Part shown: positions 13,247 to 14,596 of the stretch, piece by piece | Position numbering within the stretch: the first letter of the stretch is position 1 | Layout: every line of letters begins with the position of its first letter | NCBI GenBank assembly: GCA_002502295.1 | Contig: DANX01000072.1 | Span: 1-14,596, forward strand | Source: Euryarchaeota archaeon UBA561 | GTDB lineage: Archaea > Thermoplasmatota > Poseidoniia > Poseidoniales > Poseidoniaceae | DNA length: 14,596 bases | Direction of reading: 5' to 3' | Made by a program: the position numbers and the translations under genes | Notes under the pieces: model-generated | What the model saw: only the letters and a program-made list of their open reading frames with translations | Told to the model about the DNA's origin: nothing | Database searches by the model: none

Positions 13247-13669
13247 ATGCCACGAATTGCAGAAATTGACCGAGCCATCCTTGCCCAACTTCGAAAAAAC
13301 GGCCGGATGTCCTATGTTGACCTTGCTTCCAAGGTTGAAGCCAGCGAGCGAACGGTTCGCACCCACATTCGAAACATGGAAGAAAACGGTACTATTCGAG
13401 GATACACCATCCGTGAAGGTGGAGTTGGCCTAACAGCTCTTGTTCGGATCAAGGTCTCGCCGGGTTCAGAAATCGGCTCCTTTGCTTCGGAAGTCACCGG
13501 GTGGGAGGGCGTTGAGATTGTTTACGAAGTTTCGGGCGAAGCAGACCTCGTTGCCTTGGTGCACGTGGACGACACCATGGCCTTACGTGCTCTTCTCGAT
13601 AAAATGTGGTTAGCTGCGCCCAACGAAATAGCCAGCACAACCACTGAACTTGTCTTGGAACAGTACTGA
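13247..13669 (+). CDS. Lrp/AsnC-family transcriptional regulator
   Basis: A 140-residue protein of the feast/famine regulator family. Residues 1-60 form the winged helix-turn-helix: the opening IDRAILAQLRKNGRMS is the classic family start, with recognition helix around SERTVRTHIRNMEENG. Residues 62-138 form the ligand-binding RAM/AsnC domain, with GEADLVALVHV (96-106) as its glycine-containing turn. The family binds DNA as dimers to octamers and responds to amino acids or related metabolites; the effector is unknown. It is divergent from enolase across a region with a 22-bp dyad, so control of itself and perhaps of enolase is plausible. The ATG at 13247 lacks a Shine-Dalgarno. Confidence 0.93.
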   Translation: MPRIAEIDRAILAQLRKNGRMSYVDLASKVEASERTVRTHIRNMEENGTIRGYTIREGGVGLTALVRIKVSPGSEIGSFASEVTGWEGVEIVYEVSGEADLVALVHVDDTMALRALLDKMWLAAPNEIASTTTELVLEQY

Positions 13670-13673
13670 GACG

Positions 13674-13772
13674 TCACTCTTCTTCCGAGGGCGGGGAATA
13701 GTCAATTCCGCACGAACGGCAGACCATGTTTTTGTCCCAATCGCATTGACGCCGGCAGCCTACCACTGACAT
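13674..13772 (-). CDS. Very small zinc-ribbon-like peptide, translationally coupled
   Basis: A 32-residue frame whose ATG overlaps the TGA of the thioredoxin-fold gene (TGATG, one shared base). It carries four cysteines as C-x3-C-x7-C-x2-C (Cys6, 10, 18, 21), with CRSCG resembling a zinc knuckle, and an acidic SEEE end. The coupling and Cys pattern suggest a real microprotein that binds Zn2+ or serves as a redox partner of its neighbour; I know of no named family. It ends 4 nt from the convergent Lrp stop. The alternative is a chance frame, as 33 codons is short. Confidence 0.5.
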   Translation of the reverse strand: MSVVGCRRQCDWDKNMVCRSCGIDYSPPSEEE

Positions 13773-14314
13773 CACGCCTTCCATTTCACCGAACAACCGA
13801 TTGATTCGGTGTAGTCGATGGCAGGCGATTGCCCGCCGAGCATCGCTTCAATGGCATCGGCCAATTCGGAGGTGGTGGCGTCGTTCGGGTTTCGTGGGCT
13901 GTCGTCCATGCGACCTTGGTAGACCAGACGTTGAGCCGCATCAAACAGATAAAATTCTGGAGTTCGCTTAGCACCGTAGGCGCGCGCAATCTCTTGGGAC
14001 GCATCGTGAAGATAGGCATAGGGCATGCCGCCCTTTGCACGCTTGACCATGTGTTCAAAGGAGTCGTTTTCGTACACGACAGGATCGTTGGAATTGATAC
14101 CGACAAAGCCGATGTCCTTTGCCTTGCAGGATTCGGCCATGGCATTCATGCGATCAACACTGGCCACAACATACGGGCAGTGGTTGCATTCAAAGACGAC
14201 GAGGGTGCCGTTCGGCTTCGATGCATCGGAAAACGACAGCGAGTCGCCGCCGATGGCGGGGTTTGCATTCGGCAGCGTGAAGTTCGGGGCGGAGTCTCCA
14301 GTTTGAAGAGGCAT
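13772..14314 (-). CDS. Thioredoxin-fold (AhpC/TSA-Redoxin type) CxxC protein
   Basis: A 180-residue cytoplasmic thioredoxin-like protein. It has the peroxiredoxin/TlpA opening (GDSAPNFTLPN, 6-16), the active-site FECNHCPYV (41-49, Cys43 and Cys46), FVGINSND (70-77), the cis-proline loop KRTPEFYLF (116-124) and the C-terminal SIGCSVKWK (171-179) typical of this subgroup, usually annotated as thioredoxin family or redoxin-domain protein. It probably reduces disulfides or peroxides; the partner is unknown. No signal peptide is visible. I use the ATG at 14314 because the family begins here; a TTG at 14341 would add nine basic residues. The TATA candidate is poor. The zinc-ribbon-like peptide gene follows with a one-base overlap. 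Confidence 0.9.
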   Translation of the reverse strand: MPLQTGDSAPNFTLPNANPAIGGDSLSFSDASKPNGTLVVFECNHCPYVVASVDRMNAMAESCKAKDIGFVGINSNDPVVYENDSFEHMVKRAKGGMPYAYLHDASQEIARAYGAKRTPEFYLFDAAQRLVYQGRMDDSPRNPNDATTSELADAIEAMLGGQSPAIDYTESIGCSVKWKA

Positions 14315-14362
14315 GGTTAGCCGTCTTCGGTCATGGCTCAAAATGGCTTGCTTTTCCTTCGC

Positions 14363-14596
14363 TCACAACAACAGGTAAGCCGCAGCCCCGGCCCCAATGA
14401 GTAAGGCGCCCAAAAACAAGATGACTCGTCTTGATTTTCTCCTGCCTGAATTAGAATTGGGGAGAGCATCGGCTGGAAGGTCTGGAACAATCTTTGCCTC
14501 TTCATCGGGCAGGTCTTGGCCCTCCCAATATGCCTGCTTCGCGATTTCGCCAGCTTCCAATTCAGCCTGGATGCGGGCTTCCTCGGCAAGGCGGGC
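14363..14596 (-). CDS. Tail-anchored membrane protein, C-terminal part
   Basis: The frame enters from the right edge without a start and ends at 14363, giving 77 residues. The visible part begins with a charged, Ala/Glu-rich helical stretch (EEARIQAELEAGEIAKQA), likely coiled coil, followed by an acidic Pro-containing linker, a basic cluster (GRRKSRR) and a final hydrophobic helix of about 20 residues ending at the stop. The cluster before the helix suggests a cytoplasmic domain anchored by its C-terminus. No family recognised. The thioredoxin-fold gene starts 48 nt downstream on the same strand. Confidence 0.7.
   Translation of the reverse strand, partial: ARLAEEARIQAELEAGEIAKQAYWEGQDLPDEEAKIVPDLPADALPNSNSGRRKSRRVILFLGALLIGAGAAAYLLL

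Overview
The window looks like a chromosomal segment of a marine euryarchaeon, most likely Marine Group II (Candidatus Poseidoniales). The basis is an archaeal-type layout (TATA-like boxes at a fixed distance from start codons, few Shine-Dalgarno sites on first genes), an archaeal-style tRNA-Cys, a secreted Fas1-cupredoxin protein ending in a PGF-type sorting tail, acidic membrane proteins of unknown role, a Ca-binding DxDGDG-repeat secreted protein, and a balanced base composition. The lineage is an inference from gene style; no marker gene settles it. There is no sign of a mobile element, CRISPR array or phage. Both edges cut genes.

Layout. 1-540 (-): N-terminal part of a secreted protein with five DxDGDG loops. 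541-907: a 367-nt leader/intergenic region rich in hairpins, including two related 7-bp hairpins that differ by a compensatory base pair. 908-1756 (-): unrecognised protein. 1858-3305 (-): a two-gene unit, an acidic membrane protein followed by a GNAT acetyltransferase. 3404-3477 (+): tRNA-Cys(GCA), followed by a class I aminotransferase (3561-4700, +). 4689-7911 (-): SDR dehydrogenase, FAD amine-oxidase-like protein and Rieske protein tightly packed, then a TauE/SafE-type permease after a 101-nt gap. 7965-8663 (+): CoA-binding-fold protein, divergent from the SDR gene across one shared TATA element. 8676-11240 (-): a sorbosone/PQQ-dehydrogenase-like protein and a two-Fas1 plus blue-copper protein, both exported. 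11312-11587 (-): small membrane protein. 11822-13078 (-): enolase, divergent from an Lrp/AsnC regulator (13247-13669, +). 13674-14596 (-): a tail-anchored protein (partial), a CNHC thioredoxin-fold protein, and a 32-residue zinc-ribbon-like peptide that overlaps it by one base.

How the genes work together. Central metabolism is represented by enolase and the aminotransferase. The SDR-FAD-Rieske set looks like a small redox pathway on an unknown, perhaps isoprenoid-like, substrate. The adjacent exported PQQ-type dehydrogenase and blue-copper protein could be an oxidation/electron-transfer pair at the cell surface (inference). First genes of transcription units mostly have a TATA-like element centred 24-28 nt before the start codon, which implies leaderless mRNAs. 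Genes inside units, and the aminotransferase, use Shine-Dalgarno sites.
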